A stretch of 53,219 bases of DNA from Micavibrio sp. UBA2705 (GTDB lineage: Bacteria; Pseudomonadota; Alphaproteobacteria; Micavibrionales; Micavibrionaceae): contig DELD01000027.1 in the NCBI GenBank assembly GCA_002354205.1, forward strand, positions 462 to 53,680, read 5' to 3'. Shown here piece after piece: positions 9,621-18,860 of this stretch (position 1 is its first letter; every line of letters starts with the position of its first letter). The notes under the pieces are model-generated. The model was not told the origin of the DNA. It was given only the letters and a program-made list of their open reading frames with translations, and made no database searches. A program made the translations under genes and the position numbers.

Positions 9621-11034
9621 CAGCCCCTAAAACAGACCCTGCCAAATATAAAGAACCACATATTAAATAATAGGCTTTCTTACCTGATCTGGCATGTATG
9701 TTCTGCGCGATATAGTCTAGCGCCTCTTCTACATTCTCATATGCACCTAGGCGCTGACAAGTGTTTTCCCCTGCACCGCTTTTATCAGGGCAGGCAATGT
9801 CCAACAGTTCGCCGGCAGAAAAGCCGCGCCAATCTGAAGGAACAGGGACGCTGGCTATGCCATCTAAACAGCCGCGCAAAGGCGCAAAAAAGACTTCAGG
9901 GTTTTTGGTGTTAATCATGCCCGCAACCATGTAAATCGCGCAGTCCTCTTCGGCTTTCCATTTACGCAAATGCACGGCGAGCGCCAAAGCCGCACTGTCA
10001 TTATGCGCCCCGTCAAGCCACAGGGCATCGCGCTGATCAATCAAGGCTTTATAAGGGTGACGATCAAGGCATTGCATACGCGCTGGCCATTTTGTGTTTT
10101 GCAAATGGGCGCACAGATGCGCAATCGACACATTTTCTTGCCGTTTTTGCGAGAGCAAAATCTTCGCGCCCAGTAATGCGGCGGCGGCGTTACCATATTG
10201 GTGCTGGCCATCCAATGGCAGCGCAGGCAATATATGGATCGCTTCATTAATTGGCCAACCATGTTTAGGCTCAAGAAATAAACACGCATTACCCGATTGA
10301 TCGTTATCAATAAACCAATCCTGCCCCGCACAGTATAGCGGCGCGCCCACTTCATCTGCAACCTTACGGATAACATCTAAAGCTTCTGGAAAAATTTGCG
10401 GCGCGACAATGCACGGCACGCCCGCCTTTAAAATGCCTGCTTTTTCCCATGCGATTTTCGCAATATCTCTGCCGAGAAAATTTTCATGATCGCGTGAAAT
10501 TGTCGTGATAATTGTCAGCGCAGGTTTTTCAATAACATTTGTTGCATCAAAGCGCCCGCCCATGCCGGTTTCAATCAAGCAGAAATCTGCAGGATTCTCA
10601 GAAAACACTTTATAGGTCGCGGCTGTGACAGCCTCAAAGAACGACACTTCATTTTCTTTGTAAAGCGGTTCTAGCCCCTCAAGTAAAGTAAGTAAATCTT
10701 GTGTCGTGATAAATGCGCCGCTGACATAAAGGCGCTCATGGAATGACACTAAATGCGGCGAAGACATTTTATGAATGCGCTGACCCTCACCCTGTAATAT
10801 CGCCTGCAAAAAAGCGAGGGTGGAGCCTTTACCGTTTGTTCCTGCAATATGCACCGCAGGCGCAATGTCGTTTTGCGGATTTTCTAACAAACCCAAGACA
10901 TGGGCAATGCGCGAAAGGCCAAGGTCTATTTCATTTTGGTAAAAACCATAAAAACGTTCAAGCAATGCATCCAAACGTGCATTCTGCGCGGCATCATTTT
11001 GATGTGCTTTTGAAAAATTTAACGCTTGCCCCAT
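9592..11034 (-). CDS. folC: Bifunctional folylpolyglutamate / dihydrofolate synthase
   Basis: FolC adds glutamate to dihydropteroate and to reduced folates using ATP in the cytoplasm. The 480-residue length is slightly above the usual 420-450. The P-loop HIAGTNGKGS (62-71) is canonical for the Mur ligase superfamily, followed by the SPHL motif and ETGMGGRFDATNV. The gene follows accD by 39 bases on the same strand, the usual accD-folC pairing in proteobacteria. Its 3' end overlaps the response regulator start, tying this metabolic pair to the regulatory genes downstream. The ribosome binding site is weak. Confidence 0.94.
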   Translation of the reverse strand: MGQALNFSKAHQNDAAQNARLDALLERFYGFYQNEIDLGLSRIAHVLGLLENPQNDIAPAVHIAGTNGKGSTLAFLQAILQGEGQRIHKMSSPHLVSFHERLYVSGAFITTQDLLTLLEGLEPLYKENEVSFFEAVTAATYKVFSENPADFCLIETGMGGRFDATNVIEKPALTIITTISRDHENFLGRDIAKIAWEKAGILKAGVPCIVAPQIFPEALDVIRKVADEVGAPLYCAGQDWFIDNDQSGNACLFLEPKHGWPINEAIHILPALPLDGQHQYGNAAAALLGAKILLSQKRQENVSIAHLCAHLQNTKWPARMQCLDRHPYKALIDQRDALWLDGAHNDSAALALAVHLRKWKAEEDCAIYMVAGMINTKNPEVFFAPLRGCLDGIASVPVPSDWRGFSAGELLDIACPDKSGAGENTCQRLGAYENVEEALDYIAQNIHARSGKKAYYLICGSLYLAGSVLGADEHAENYFS

Positions 11035-11073
11035 TCAGCATCCAATACCTTCTAAGGGTTTAGGCGCGGTGCG

Positions 11074-12102
11074 CTATTTTGCTTGTGTGGCTTTTGCCTT
11101 CACTGGCGCAGCATTCACCGCATCTAAATCCATAACTTCTGATGATTTCTTAGATACGCTTTCAACGCTGACGACAGATGATCCGCTTTTCGCTTTATCT
11201 GTTTTCTTGGTTTTCTGGTCTTTTTTGCCTTTCGGCTTATGCGATGTCACTTTTGTTTCCATCAAAAGCCCAAGAATACGGCCAATCGTCTCGTTAAGTT
11301 CATTACGCGGTACAACCATATCGACCATGCCATGTTCTAACAGATATTCTGCTGTCTGGAAATCATCGGGCAGCTCTTCACGAATAGTTTCTTGGATAAC
11401 CCGTTTACCTGCGAAGCCAATTGTCGCGCCAGGCTCTGCGATATGAATATCACCAACCATAGCAAATGATGCGCTAACGCCTCCTGTTGTTGGGTTTGTT
11501 AACAATACAAGATAAGGCAAACGGGCTTTTTTAACGCGGTTTACGGCGATAATTGTCCGCGGCATTTGCATCAATGAAATTGCGCCTTCTTGCATACGCG
11601 CGCCGCCAGATGCTGGCACAACCATAAAGGCTGATTTTGTTTTAACAGCGATTTCTGCGCCTGTGACAATGCCTTCACCCACAGCAGCGCCCATTGATCC
11701 GCCCATGAATTTGAAATTAAACAGTGCAATCACAGTTGGGTTGCCGCCAATTTTACCCGAAGCAATGATAATCGCATCGTCTTCATTCGTTTTTGTGCGT
11801 GATTCTTTCAGGCGATCCGCATATTTTTTGCGGTCTTTAAACTTTAAGGGGTCGGCGGGAACTGATTTATTATCGTGACGCGTATATTTGCCGCCATCAA
11901 ATAGAATATCAAGACGCTCTTCCGCTGAAATCGCCATGTGAAAATTACAGTGGTGACAGACGTTTTGGTTTTCAGTGAGTTCGCGATGAAACACCATGTT
12001 TTCGCATGATGGGCATTTGTGCCATAGGTTTTCAGGTACATCTTTTTGTGCGCCTACTAAAGAACGAATTTTCGGACGAATAAAATTACTAAGCCAGCTC
12101 AT
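11074..12102 (-). CDS. accD: Acetyl-CoA carboxylase carboxyltransferase subunit beta
   Basis: AccD forms the carboxyltransferase with AccA, moving the carboxyl group from biotin to acetyl-CoA to make malonyl-CoA for fatty acid synthesis. The N-terminal zinc ribbon has cysteines 30, 33, 49 and 52 (CPSC and CHHC). The crotonase-type core includes GGSMGAAVGEG, SGGARMQEG and LTNPTTGGVSASFA. The core ends near residue 288 and is followed by a tail of about 55 residues rich in Lys, Ser, Val and Ala that lies outside the conserved domain. Similar basic tails occur in other alphaproteobacterial AccD proteins. It is part of the leftward chain pheA-accD-folC. Confidence 0.96.
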   Translation of the reverse strand: MSWLSNFIRPKIRSLVGAQKDVPENLWHKCPSCENMVFHRELTENQNVCHHCNFHMAISAEERLDILFDGGKYTRHDNKSVPADPLKFKDRKKYADRLKESRTKTNEDDAIIIASGKIGGNPTVIALFNFKFMGGSMGAAVGEGIVTGAEIAVKTKSAFMVVPASGGARMQEGAISLMQMPRTIIAVNRVKKARLPYLVLLTNPTTGGVSASFAMVGDIHIAEPGATIGFAGKRVIQETIREELPDDFQTAEYLLEHGMVDMVVPRNELNETIGRILGLLMETKVTSHKPKGKKDQKTKKTDKAKSGSSVVSVESVSKKSSEVMDLDAVNAAPVKAKATQAK

Positions 12103-12182
12103 ATCTACTTCTACACTTTAATTAAAACGAAAGAGCAATAATCCAGATCCACTGAGAAAAGTCAAGTTTTAACTCTGATCAG

Positions 12183-13028
12183 CTAGGCCGAAGCTGTTAC
12201 TCTAAAGGGGTGCGCTTGATAGCTGCCGAGCATCAAAACCTTCTTGGCGAAAAACTGTAATTCATCCATGGCATAGATAAAGCCTTGCTCATCAGGGTGT
12301 GCCTCGACCTCCGCATAGAAATGCGCGGCATTAAACTGCGCGTCAATATAGCTCTCAAGCTTGGTCATTTGAATATTATTGGTCGCGAAGCCGCCCATTG
12401 CCTTATAAAGGGCGCTTGGAATGTTACGCACATTAAAAATAAAGCTCGTAATTACTTTGCTCTGCGCGTCATAAACAGGTGTTTGTTTTTCACGTGACAA
12501 GATAAGGAAGCGCGTTGTGTTATGGTCTGCGTCTTCGACATTTTCTTTTAAAACATCCAAATTATATAATTCCGCGGCAAGCGTTGATGATATCGCAGCG
12601 CATTCTTTGCGCCCCCATGCGCTAACATCGCGTGCGGCGCTTGCTGTATCAGCCTGCACATGCGGGGTCATATTATATTTTTTGATTAATTTTTGACATT
12701 GCGGCAAGGCGTGGACATGGCTATGCACATCAGTAATATCATCAATTGTTGCGCCGCGCACGCCAACAAGCGCATGATGAATAGGCTGAAAATGCTCCCC
12801 AATAACGAATAAATCACCCTGCGGCAACAGGCGGTGCACGTCTGCAACGCGCCCTGCAAGGGTATTATCAACGGGAATCATCGCTAAATCTGCCTGTCCG
12901 CTACGCGTCATGGCAAAGGCTTCATCAAACGAAGTGCACGATAGGCTTTCATAATCAGGGCAAGCTTCGCGGCAGGCCAAATCGGAATAAGCGCCTTTAG
13001 CGCCCTGAAAAGCAATCTTTTTTGTCAT
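12183..13028 (-). CDS. pheA: Prephenate dehydratase
   Basis: This monofunctional prephenate dehydratase converts prephenate to phenylpyruvate in phenylalanine synthesis. The 281-residue protein starts with the conserved FQGAKGAYS, has the catalytic motif NTTRF (170-174), and ends with an ACT domain in which PSALYKAMGGF and KLES correspond to the GALV and ESRP effector-binding motifs. It lacks a chorismate mutase domain. It is divergent from a membrane-anchored cytochrome c gene, a common arrangement in alphaproteobacteria. A gap of 80 bases separates it from accD with no clear terminator between them, so read-through is possible. Confidence 0.94.
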   Translation of the reverse strand: MTKKIAFQGAKGAYSDLACREACPDYESLSCTSFDEAFAMTRSGQADLAMIPVDNTLAGRVADVHRLLPQGDLFVIGEHFQPIHHALVGVRGATIDDITDVHSHVHALPQCQKLIKKYNMTPHVQADTASAARDVSAWGRKECAAISSTLAAELYNLDVLKENVEDADHNTTRFLILSREKQTPVYDAQSKVITSFIFNVRNIPSALYKAMGGFATNNIQMTKLESYIDAQFNAAHFYAEVEAHPDEQGFIYAMDELQFFAKKVLMLGSYQAHPFRVTASA

Positions 13029-13150
13029 TTTTATACACTCAGCACATATTTTTTCACTGATACGATATTAATGACTTAACAAACAATGTGCAATTGGCTA
13101 AACTCCAAAAAAGTAATTATTTTGAATGAATTAAAAATAGGCATAAGCGT

Positions 13151-13786
13151 ATGAATAATATGGAGTTTAATAAGATCTTTGCGGCGGTACTTGCAGCCTG
13201 CATTATCGCAATGTTTTCAGGTTTTGTCGCCGACATGCTTGTTCACCCCCATGATCTTAAAGAAGATGCGGTTCAAGTGGATGGCGGCGAAATCGCATCT
13301 GCGGGCGGGCCGAAAAAGGCCGCGACGGCAGAACCTATCCTTGCGCTACTTGCTGACGCGGATATTGAGCGCGGTAAGAAACTTTCAAAAGCCTGCGCAG
13401 CTTGCCATACATTTGACAATGGCGGCGCGAATGGCGTTGGCCCTAATCTGTATAACATTGTGAACATCCAGAAACAGCACCATAAAGGCTTTAGCTATTC
13501 TGGTGTATTAAACACCAATGGCGGCGATGTATGGACATATGCGGAGCTTAATCATTTCCTTTGGAAGCCAAAGAAGTATGCGCCCGGCACAAAGATGACT
13601 TTTGCTGGCCTTAAAAAGCCTGAAGATCGCGCCGCGATTATTGCATGGCTGCGGACATTGTCAGCGAGCCCTGCCGCTATGCCTTCCGCCGCGCAAATCG
13701 CAGCAGAATCACCAGAGGAAGCTGTAGAGGAGGCTACGGACGCAGCCCCTACAGATGCTGAAATGGATACGCCTGCGGAACATTAA
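13151..13786 (+). CDS. Membrane-anchored class I cytochrome c (CycM-like)
   Basis: This is a 211-residue c-type cytochrome held in the inner membrane by an uncleaved N-terminal helix (about residues 9-30), with its heme domain in the periplasm. Heme attaches at CAACH (82-86) and the probable axial methionine is in GTKMTFAG. Size, anchor and position beside pheA match the CycM/cytochrome c552 family, which passes electrons between the bc1 complex and aa3-type oxidase. The last 40 residues are an acidic, Ala/Pro/Glu-rich tail not expected in the core family. A strong intrinsic terminator follows 37 bases after the stop. Confidence 0.88.
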   Translation: MNNMEFNKIFAAVLAACIIAMFSGFVADMLVHPHDLKEDAVQVDGGEIASAGGPKKAATAEPILALLADADIERGKKLSKACAACHTFDNGGANGVGPNLYNIVNIQKQHHKGFSYSGVLNTNGGDVWTYAELNHFLWKPKKYAPGTKMTFAGLKKPEDRAAIIAWLRTLSASPAAMPSAAQIAAESPEEAVEEATDAAPTDAEMDTPAEH

Positions 13787-13822
13787 ACCGCACAGAGCCC
13801 TAAGTTTTACACAAATTCACGG

Positions 13823-13858
13823 AAAACCGCTTGTCATGGCATAAGCGGTTTTCTTTTA
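13823..13858 (+). terminator. Rho-independent terminator after cytochrome c
   Basis: AAAACCGCTT (13823-13832) pairs perfectly with AAGCGGTTTT (13843-13852) around a 10-base loop. A T-rich run (TTCTTTTATA) follows immediately. This ends transcription of the cytochrome gene before the acs promoter region. Confidence 0.85.
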
Positions 13859-13927
13859 TATTTACTCTACACACGCTCCGTGCTGCGCCGCACAACATTA
13901 CAGCCTTTTTGTCACATTTAATACGTG

Positions 13928-13955
13928 CTAGAAATGAAGCATTAAGAGTTTCTAG
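13928..13955. repeat. Inverted repeat upstream of acetyl-CoA synthetase
   Basis: CTAGAAA (13928-13934) and TTTCTAG (13949-13955) are perfect 7-bp inverted arms separated by 14 bases. They lie 54-81 bases before the acs start. They could be an operator or a leader hairpin. The sequence does not match a site I recognise. Confidence 0.4.
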
Positions 13956-14008
13956 GCACTATTTTCAAAGGCTTCACGTTACATATCTAAAGTAAGGATC
14001 AGATTCAA

Positions 14009-15976
14009 ATGACCGCACAGACAGCACACACGCATGATGAACAAAGCTATGCTCCGCAACAAAATTTCGCACAAAACGCGCATATTTCGTCTTTCGCACA
14101 ATATGAAGAGCTGTATCAGCGTTCAATATCTGACCCCGAAGGTTTCTGGGGTGAAATGGGCGCGCGGCTTGATTGGTTCAAAGCGCCAACAAAAATTAAA
14201 AACACATCCTTTGAAGGTGACGTGGACATTAAATGGTATGAAGATGGCGTTTTAAATGCATCTTATAACTGTATTGACCGCCATCTGCCTGAGAAAGCCA
14301 ATGACACGGCGCTTATTTTTGAAGGTGATGATCCGAACACATCTTACCATGTGACATATAGCACGCTTAAAGACAAGGTTTGTCAGCTTGCCAATGCGAT
14401 GAAAGCACGCGGCGTTAAAAAAGGTGACCGCGTCACTATATATATGCCAATGGTCTGCGAAGCGGTTTATGCGATGCTCGCCTGCGCGCGCATCGGGGCG
14501 GTGCATAGCGTTGTTTTCGGTGGCTTCTCACCAGACGCTTTACGTGACCGTATCATTAACTGTAAATCTGATTTTGTAATTACAGCGAATGAAGGGCTAC
14601 GCGGCGGTAAATCAATCCCGCTGAAAATCAATGTCGATAAAGCATTAGAAGCCTGCCCTAACGTCAAAACCGTGATTGTCTTGGAACGCACAGACACCCC
14701 CGTAAATATCACTGAAGGGCGCGACCTGTTATGGAGCGCCTTCGTAGACAGCCAAGACACGGACTGCCCATGCGCGGAAATGAACGCCGAAGACCCTTTA
14801 TTTATTCTTTACACATCAGGCTCAACAGGTAAACCAAAAGGCGTATTGCACACCACAGGCGGCTACCTCGTCTACACGAGCTTAACCCACGAGCTTGTCT
14901 TTGATTATAAACCTGATGATGTTTATTGGTGCACAGCTGATGTGGGCTGGGTCACAGGGCATTCTTATATTGTTTATGGCCCGCTTGCCAATGGCGCGAA
15001 GACCCTCGTTTTTGAAGGCGTACCAAGCTACCCTGACATGTCGCGTTTTTGGCAAGTTGTTGAAAAGCACAAAGTAAACAGCTTTTACACCGCGCCAACC
15101 GCATTGCGCGCCTTGCTTGCCGCAGGGGATGATTTTGTAACGAAGACAGATCGTTCATCTTTGCGCGTCCTTGGCACAGTGGGCGAGCCGATTAATTACG
15201 AAGCATGGATGTGGTATCACGAAATTGTCGGCGAAAAACGCTGCCCAATCGTTGACACATGGTGGCAAACAGAAACTGGCGGTCACTTATTAACGCCGCT
15301 ACCGGGGGCAACACCGACTAAAACAGGTTCAGCAACCCTGCCGTTTTTCGGCGTGCAGCCACAAATTGTTGATGCGGAAAGCGGCAAAATATTAGAAGGC
15401 GAATGTGAGGGCGCGTTATGCATGATTGACAGCTGGCCTGGGCAAATGCGCAGCGTCTTTGGCGACCATGAGCGTTTCAAGCAAACGTATTTCAGCCAGT
15501 ATAAAGGTAAATATTTTACAGGTGACGGCGCGCGGCGCGATAAAGACGGTTATTACTGGATCACAGGGCGCATTGATGACGTAATTAATGTTTCAGGGCA
15601 CCGCTTTGGCACAGCCGAAATTGAAAGCGCCATTGCCGAGCATGACATTGTCGCCGAAGCGGCTGTGGTCGGTTTCCCACATGATATTAAAGGTCAAGGC
15701 ATATATGCTTATGTTATTTTGCGCGCAGGCGAAGAGCCTAGTGATGCATTAAAAAGCGAGATCATCAAAACTGTCCGTTCCATCATTGGCCCTATCGCAA
15801 CGCCGGATGTCCTGCATTTCGTTAGCGGCCTGCCAAAGACACGGTCTGGTAAAATTATGCGCCGGATATTGCGTAAGATTGCCGCAGATGAATTTGATAC
15901 ATTAGGTGACACATCAACATTGGCTGAACCTGAAGTCGTTGAGCGTCTAATTACAGGGCATAAAGCACTCAACTAA
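14009..15976 (+). CDS. acs: Acetyl-CoA synthetase (AMP-forming)
   Basis: Acs activates acetate to acetyl-CoA through acetyl-AMP in the cytoplasm. At 655 residues it has the usual length. It shows the N-terminal ACAS domain, the ATP-binding P-loop YTSGSTGKPKG, the acetate-pocket region around DTWWQTETGG, and the C-terminal hinge and lid. The catalytic lysine that Pat acetyltransferases modify in other bacteria is K615 in RSGKIMRRILR. TAAGGA lies 10 bases before the ATG. The gene stands alone between the cytochrome terminator and a convergent small gene, so it is probably transcribed singly. Confidence 0.97.
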   Translation: MTAQTAHTHDEQSYAPQQNFAQNAHISSFAQYEELYQRSISDPEGFWGEMGARLDWFKAPTKIKNTSFEGDVDIKWYEDGVLNASYNCIDRHLPEKANDTALIFEGDDPNTSYHVTYSTLKDKVCQLANAMKARGVKKGDRVTIYMPMVCEAVYAMLACARIGAVHSVVFGGFSPDALRDRIINCKSDFVITANEGLRGGKSIPLKINVDKALEACPNVKTVIVLERTDTPVNITEGRDLLWSAFVDSQDTDCPCAEMNAEDPLFILYTSGSTGKPKGVLHTTGGYLVYTSLTHELVFDYKPDDVYWCTADVGWVTGHSYIVYGPLANGAKTLVFEGVPSYPDMSRFWQVVEKHKVNSFYTAPTALRALLAAGDDFVTKTDRSSLRVLGTVGEPINYEAWMWYHEIVGEKRCPIVDTWWQTETGGHLLTPLPGATPTKTGSATLPFFGVQPQIVDAESGKILEGECEGALCMIDSWPGQMRSVFGDHERFKQTYFSQYKGKYFTGDGARRDKDGYYWITGRIDDVINVSGHRFGTAEIESAIAEHDIVAEAAVVGFPHDIKGQGIYAYVILRAGEEPSDALKSEIIKTVRSIIGPIATPDVLHFVSGLPKTRSGKIMRRILRKIAADEFDTLGDTSTLAEPEVVERLITGHKALN

Positions 15977-16017
15977 ATCATCAGAAATATGCAGTTCAAA
16001 AAATATGCCGCGCACAG

Positions 16018-16040
16018 GCATCTCTATTTAAAAGAGATGC
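16018..16040. repeat. Perfect stem-loop at the convergent gene ends
   Basis: GCATCTCT (16018-16025) pairs with AGAGATGC (16033-16040) around a 7-base AT-rich loop. It begins 42 bases after the acs stop and contains the stop codon of the opposing small gene. No T-run follows on either strand, so it is a candidate mRNA 3'-end stabiliser or pause site and not a classical terminator. Confidence 0.55.
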
Positions 16041-16359
16041 CAAAGCCACGCATATCATGCTTATCGATCTTCACATCGCCTTTATGTTTCAAATACGTCA
16101 CCTCGCCGCCATATTTTTTCGCCGCATCTTTAAAAATCTGCTGTGCGATGATTTGGCTGCGCTCAGATGCATGTGGCGGAGTCTGTAAATAACAAAACGT
16201 GCCATGCGGCCCCGTCCCTGCGAGCAAATCATAACCTGGTGCGCGTGCATTCAACTCACGTTTCAGCTCTTTTCTCAATCTATTATAGAGCTTTACATTA
16301 TCTGGCGCTGTATCCAGCTTATCAGCAATCGCATTCCATAGTGTTTTGATATTAGGCAT
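16024..16359 (-). CDS. Conserved-looking hypothetical protein, 111 residues
   Basis: I do not recognise this family. The 111-residue product is basic, with many lysines and arginines. It starts with a helical half (a basic helix around residues 25-36), continues through a Gly-rich stretch (LLAGTGPHGTFCY), and ends with an alpha/beta-looking half. There is no signal peptide or membrane segment. It is convergent with acs, and its stop lies inside the stem-loop at 16018-16040. A ribosome binding site (GAGGGAGAAGG on the minus strand) precedes the ATG. Codon use looks like the neighbours, which supports a real gene. Confidence 0.7.
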   Translation of the reverse strand: MPNIKTLWNAIADKLDTAPDNVKLYNRLRKELKRELNARAPGYDLLAGTGPHGTFCYLQTPPHASERSQIIAQQIFKDAAKKYGGEVTYLKHKGDVKIDKHDMRGFGISFK

Positions 16360-16403
16360 CGCCCTTCTCCCTCAAAGATAGGCTGCAAAACTACCCCGCC
16401 ACC

Positions 16404-16433
16404 TTGCTTATGTCAAGTTAGCGGGACTATTAT
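16404..16433 (+). promoter_or_regulatory. Candidate sigma-70 promoter for lemA-htpX
   Basis: TTGCTT (16404-16409) and TATTAT (16428-16433) are separated by 18 bases. The -10 matches five of six consensus bases and the -35 three of six. It would give a leader of about 60 bases before lemA. Confidence 0.45.
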
Positions 16434-16501
16434 TTAAAATTTACGAAGCCCCACAAATGCGCTATGATGTGACAGACATTTTTCATTTAAGGAGCATCTC
16501 T

Positions 16502-17068
16502 ATGGGATCTTGGGTTTTTCTGGCTATTCTTGCCGTTATCGTTATTTATGTTATCTCGCTATACAACAAAATCATCCGCATGAAGCAAACACGCGAAAAT
16601 GCGTTTTCTGATATTGATGTGCAGCTAAAAGAACGTCACAATTTGATTCCTAATTTGGTCAACACCGTCAAAGGCTATGCCGATCACGAAGAGGGCATTT
16701 TAACGGCTGTGACCGAAGCGCGTTCAAACGCGATGAAAACAGGCGAGAATGTTGGCGATGTCTCCAAGGCCGAATCAGTGCTTGGCGCTGCGATGATGAA
16801 CTTAATGGCCGTCGCAGAAAACTACCCTGATTTGAAAGCTGATCAAAACTTTGCCAAGCTGCAAGATGAGCTTTCAAATATTGAACAAAAAATCGCTGCT
16901 GCGCGCCGTTTCTTTAACAGCGCGACGAAAGAATATAACATTTCGATCCAAAGCTTCCCGTCTGTGGTTGTTGCGAATATGTTTAAATTCGGCGAAGAAG
17001 AATATTTCGAAATGGACGCTGCTGAAAAAGCCCTTGCCGAACAGCCACCAGAAGTTAGCTTTTCGTAA
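16502..17068 (+). CDS. lemA: LemA family protein
   Basis: LemA proteins are small membrane-anchored proteins with a long helical bundle, of unclear function and often paired with an M48 protease. The ATG at 16502 follows AAGGAG at 16489-16494, giving 188 residues. An upstream in-frame ATG at 16457 lacks a binding site. One N-terminal transmembrane helix (FLAILAVIVIYVISLY) is followed by the family signature RENAFSDIDVQLKERHNLIP and a helical region ending near VVVANMFKF. It forms a two-gene operon with the metalloprotease that starts 21 bases downstream. Confidence 0.92.
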   Translation: MGSWVFLAILAVIVIYVISLYNKIIRMKQTRENAFSDIDVQLKERHNLIPNLVNTVKGYADHEEGILTAVTEARSNAMKTGENVGDVSKAESVLGAAMMNLMAVAENYPDLKADQNFAKLQDELSNIEQKIAAARRFFNSATKEYNISIQSFPSVVVANMFKFGEEEYFEMDAAEKALAEQPPEVSFS

Positions 17069-17089
17069 GCGCATAAGGAGCATTAGACT

Positions 17090-18115
17090 ATGCCCTTTAA
17101 AGCCGTAGGCCTCACCACGCATATTTATAATAACAATATGCGCTCTGCCATATTACTCGCGGGCTTTCCTGTACTGATTTTTGGCATGATCTATGCCTTC
17201 TGTTTCGGCGTGGCGAAATTTGGCCTGCTTACGGGCAAGGCAGAGCCGTTCAAAGCCGCTGTTGATACTGGATGGGCAATGAGCCTGCAATATGGGCACT
17301 GGGCGGTTATTGCGGCGGCGGCGTGGTTCGTGATTGCTTATTTTAGCCATACGCGGATGATTCAAAAAATGACCGATGCCGTTCCTGTGACCTATAAGGA
17401 AGAGCCGAAGCTTTATAGCCTGCTCGAAAACCTTTGTATTTCGCGCGGCCTTACAATGCCCAGCTTTCAAATTATTGAAAGCCCTGCCCTAAACGCTTTT
17501 GCCAGCGGCATTAACGATAAAACATATGCAATCACCGTGACGCGCGGCCTGCTTGAAACATTAGAGGATGATGAGCTTGAAGCCGTCCTTGCACACGAGC
17601 TTACCCATATTATGAACCGCGATGTGCGCCTATTAATTATTAGCGTCGTTTTTGTCGGCATGATTAGCTTTTTCTGTGAAATGGCCTTTCGCAATTTGAT
17701 TTATGGCGGACGCGCGCGGCGCTCAAGCTCTTCCAATAACAAAAATAGTGGCGGGCTGATGATATTGGCGCTTGCGATCATGGTGATTGGTTATTTATTT
17801 GCGATTGTTATTCGCTTCGCCCTTTCGCGTAAACGCGAATATTTGGCTGATGCTGGCGCAGTTGAGCTTACCAAAAACCCTGAAGCGATGATGCGCGCCT
17901 TGATGCGCATCTCAGGTCACGATGAAATTAAAGATCTGCCCGAAGATGTCGAGATGATGTGCATCGAAAACTCAACAGGCTTTATGCATATGTTCGCAAC
18001 CCACCCACCAATTGAAAAACGCATTCAAGTGCTATCGGAAATGACCGATACGCCCGTGCCCGCGCTCCACGCCAAGGCGAGTGCGAAAGATGACGCTAAT
18101 CCGTGGACAAATTAG
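17090..18115 (+). CDS. HtpX-like M48 family membrane metalloprotease
   Basis: This is a zinc protease of the M48 family, integral in the inner membrane. The 341-residue protein has two N-terminal transmembrane segments, the catalytic HELTH motif in VLAHELTHIMNRD, a second pair of hydrophobic segments, and the third zinc ligand region SRKREYLADAGAVEL. HtpX degrades misfolded membrane proteins in E. coli; this LemA-linked subgroup probably has a related quality-control task. It is longer than E. coli HtpX because of an extended N-terminal region. TAAGGAG lies upstream of the ATG. It ends ten bases from the convergent rlmE. Confidence 0.9.
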   Translation: MPFKAVGLTTHIYNNNMRSAILLAGFPVLIFGMIYAFCFGVAKFGLLTGKAEPFKAAVDTGWAMSLQYGHWAVIAAAAWFVIAYFSHTRMIQKMTDAVPVTYKEEPKLYSLLENLCISRGLTMPSFQIIESPALNAFASGINDKTYAITVTRGLLETLEDDELEAVLAHELTHIMNRDVRLLIISVVFVGMISFFCEMAFRNLIYGGRARRSSSSNNKNSGGLMILALAIMVIGYLFAIVIRFALSRKREYLADAGAVELTKNPEAMMRALMRISGHDEIKDLPEDVEMMCIENSTGFMHMFATHPPIEKRIQVLSEMTDTPVPALHAKASAKDDANPWTN

Positions 18116-18125
18116 ACGCATAGAA

Positions 18126-18830
18126 TTAGTCAGATTTACCGCGAAAGCCTGTGCAGATCAAATATGTTTCTGATGATTCTTTGCGGCTTGAAGGCGGTTT
18201 AAAATGGCGCACGGTTTTAAATTCGCGTTTAGCCAAAGCGAGTAAGTCGCTTTCTGCGCCACCTTGGAAGACCTTGGCAATAAATGTGCCTTTATCATCT
18301 AATATGTCGCGCGCGAAATAATAGGCCGCTTCAACCAGCGCCATAATGCGAAGATGATCGGTGCTTTTATGACCGACGGTGTTATGCGCCATATCGCTCA
18401 TCACGACATCTGGGCGCACACCATCAAGCGCATCTAACAATGCATCAGGCGCGTCGTCTTCCATAAAATCCATTTCAAAAGACACCAGCCCTGAGAGAGA
18501 TTCAACGGGAAGCAGATCAAGCGCGACAACTTTTTTAACGCCGCTTTGCAGCGCGATTTGACACCAGCCACCAGGGGCTGCGCCTAAATCGACAACGGTG
18601 GAATCTTTCTTGAAAATTTTGAAACGCTCATCAATGTCTTTGATTTTAAACGCTGCGCGCCCACGGTAGCCTAGGCGCTGCGCTTCATGGACATATTTGT
18701 CGTTTAACTGACGCTTCAACCAACGCGTTGACGAACTCTTACGCCCTTTTGAGCTTTTGACATGCTCCGCCGCATTACGCGTGGTGCGCTTCTTGTTCGT
18801 TTTATTTGAAAAGTCGGTCTTCTTCGCCAT
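18126..18830 (-). CDS. rlmE: 23S rRNA 2'-O-ribose methyltransferase RlmE (FtsJ/RrmJ)
   Basis: RlmE methylates the 2'-OH of U2552 in the 23S rRNA A-loop, a late step in 50S assembly. The Rossmann SAM motif is VVDLGAAPGGW (79-89). The catalytic K-D-K-E tetrad is visible as K62 (RAAFKIKDID), D146 (VMSDMAHN), K186 (FIAKVFQG) and E221 (SSETY). The 234-residue length includes a Lys/Arg/Ser-rich N-terminal extension of about 35 residues, common in alphaproteobacterial members and probably RNA-contacting. Confidence 0.95.
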   Translation of the reverse strand: MAKKTDFSNKTNKKRTTRNAAEHVKSSKGRKSSSTRWLKRQLNDKYVHEAQRLGYRGRAAFKIKDIDERFKIFKKDSTVVDLGAAPGGWCQIALQSGVKKVVALDLLPVESLSGLVSFEMDFMEDDAPDALLDALDGVRPDVVMSDMAHNTVGHKSTDHLRIMALVEAAYYFARDILDDKGTFIAKVFQGGAESDLLALAKREFKTVRHFKPPSSRKESSETYLICTGFRGKSD

Positions 18831-18860
18831 AAATATAATCCAATATTGTGTTTTCTGCCT

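Noticed and set aside
16018..16040. An intrinsic terminator between acs and the small convergent gene
   Set aside because: The stem is perfect but neither strand has a following T-run, so I list it only as a stem-loop.
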